NCBI GenBank assembly: GCA_029556045.1
Contig: JAKQGS010000309.1
Coordinates: forward strand, 1-6,146
Source: Pseudomonadota bacterium
Lineage (GTDB): Bacteria; Bdellovibrionota; Oligoflexia; Oligoflexales; Oligoflexaceae
Length of the DNA: 6,146 nt
Direction: 5' to 3'
Below are positions 6,009-6,146 of the stretch, one piece after another; positions within the stretch are counted from its first letter, which is position 1, and every line of letters starts with the position of its first letter. A model generated the notes under the pieces. It was not told the origin of the DNA, did no database searches, and worked only from the letters and a program-made list of their open reading frames with translations. A program made the position numbers and the translations under genes.

Positions 6009-6146
6009 CGACGAACATATTGAAAAAGGCATCCGTCGTAAATTGATGACGATAAGCACATTTTACCCGAAATATCCCTATATCTTCTTTAGATTAGCTA
6101 TTTCTTATCGTTTTCTCATAAACCACCCCCCATACTGCTTCCCGAC

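Larger units (their letters stand above)
5974..6146. other. AT-rich intergenic region
   Basis: Apart from the promoter and operator at 5980-6026, I find no supportable gene. G+C is very low (17 of 60 over 6061-6120). A weak 6-bp inverted repeat, ACGACG (6008-6013) and CGTCGT (6034-6039), is separated by 20 bp and may be chance. Short minus-strand frames run in from the right edge but are too short to judge. Confidence 0.5.

Noticed and set aside
6008..6039. Inverted repeat ACGACG / CGTCGT with a 20-bp gap upstream of the toxin promoter
   Set aside because: Six-base arms with a long gap are expected by chance, and the arms do not extend.
6094..6146. Short minus-strand frames entering from the right edge, ending at 6105 (VGKQYGGWFMRKR) or 6094 (REAVWGVVYEKTIRNS)
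   Set aside because: Only 13-16 codons are visible and nothing chooses between them. Either could be the tail of a neighbouring gene, or neither.
1..6146. CRISPR array, insertion sequence, tRNA or riboswitch
   Set aside because: No regularly spaced repeats, no transposase motifs or terminal inverted repeats, no tRNA-like cloverleaf, and no long 5' leader that could hold a riboswitch were found.

Overview
The window reads as a stretch of bacterial chromosome, probably from a Gram-negative and perhaps proteobacterial species. It is densely packed, has strong AGGAGG-type ribosome binding sites, uses GTG and TTG starts, and carries a molybdo-enzyme maturation pair. Nothing here fixes the genus. 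Sample lines counted by hand give about 55-62% G+C over the plus-strand genes, about 38-45% over the minus-strand genes at the right, and under 30% in the last hundred bases.

Positions 1-5338 form one tightly coupled plus-strand gene train. The tail of an unidentified gene runs into the window and overlaps the next start by 4 bp (ATGA). Two half-size ABC exporter subunits follow, overlapping each other by 23 bp. They are a matched, non-identical pair. The first has Asp in place of the catalytic Glu but an intact LSGGQ signature. The second has the catalytic Glu but a degenerate LSQGQ signature. This is the hallmark of heterodimeric type IV (exporter-fold) ABC transporters of the MdlAB, TM287/288 and BmrCD kind, with one working and one degenerate ATP site. 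After a 12-bp gap come an XdhC/CoxI-family protein (GTG start) and a MocA-like nucleotidyltransferase (TTG start inside a TTGA overlap). These two proteins normally finish and deliver the molybdenum cofactor to xanthine-dehydrogenase-family enzymes. No such enzyme is visible here.

Positions 5351-5973, on the minus strand, hold a HigBA-type toxin-antitoxin module. A Gp49/HigB-like toxin comes first and overlaps by 4 bp an XRE-family antitoxin. A near-consensus sigma70 promoter precedes the toxin, and a perfect 7+7 palindrome fills much of its spacer, a likely autorepression operator. The module meets the end of mocA tail to tail with 12 bp between them. Its lower G+C marks it as a likely acquired piece. 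Positions 5974-6146 are AT-rich and hold only this control region plus unassigned sequence.

The points most worth a second look are the coupling of an ABC exporter pair with Mo-cofactor maturation genes, the exact asymmetry of the two ATPase domains, and the compact promoter-operator of the toxin-antitoxin module. I see no CRISPR array, insertion sequence, tRNA or rRNA.
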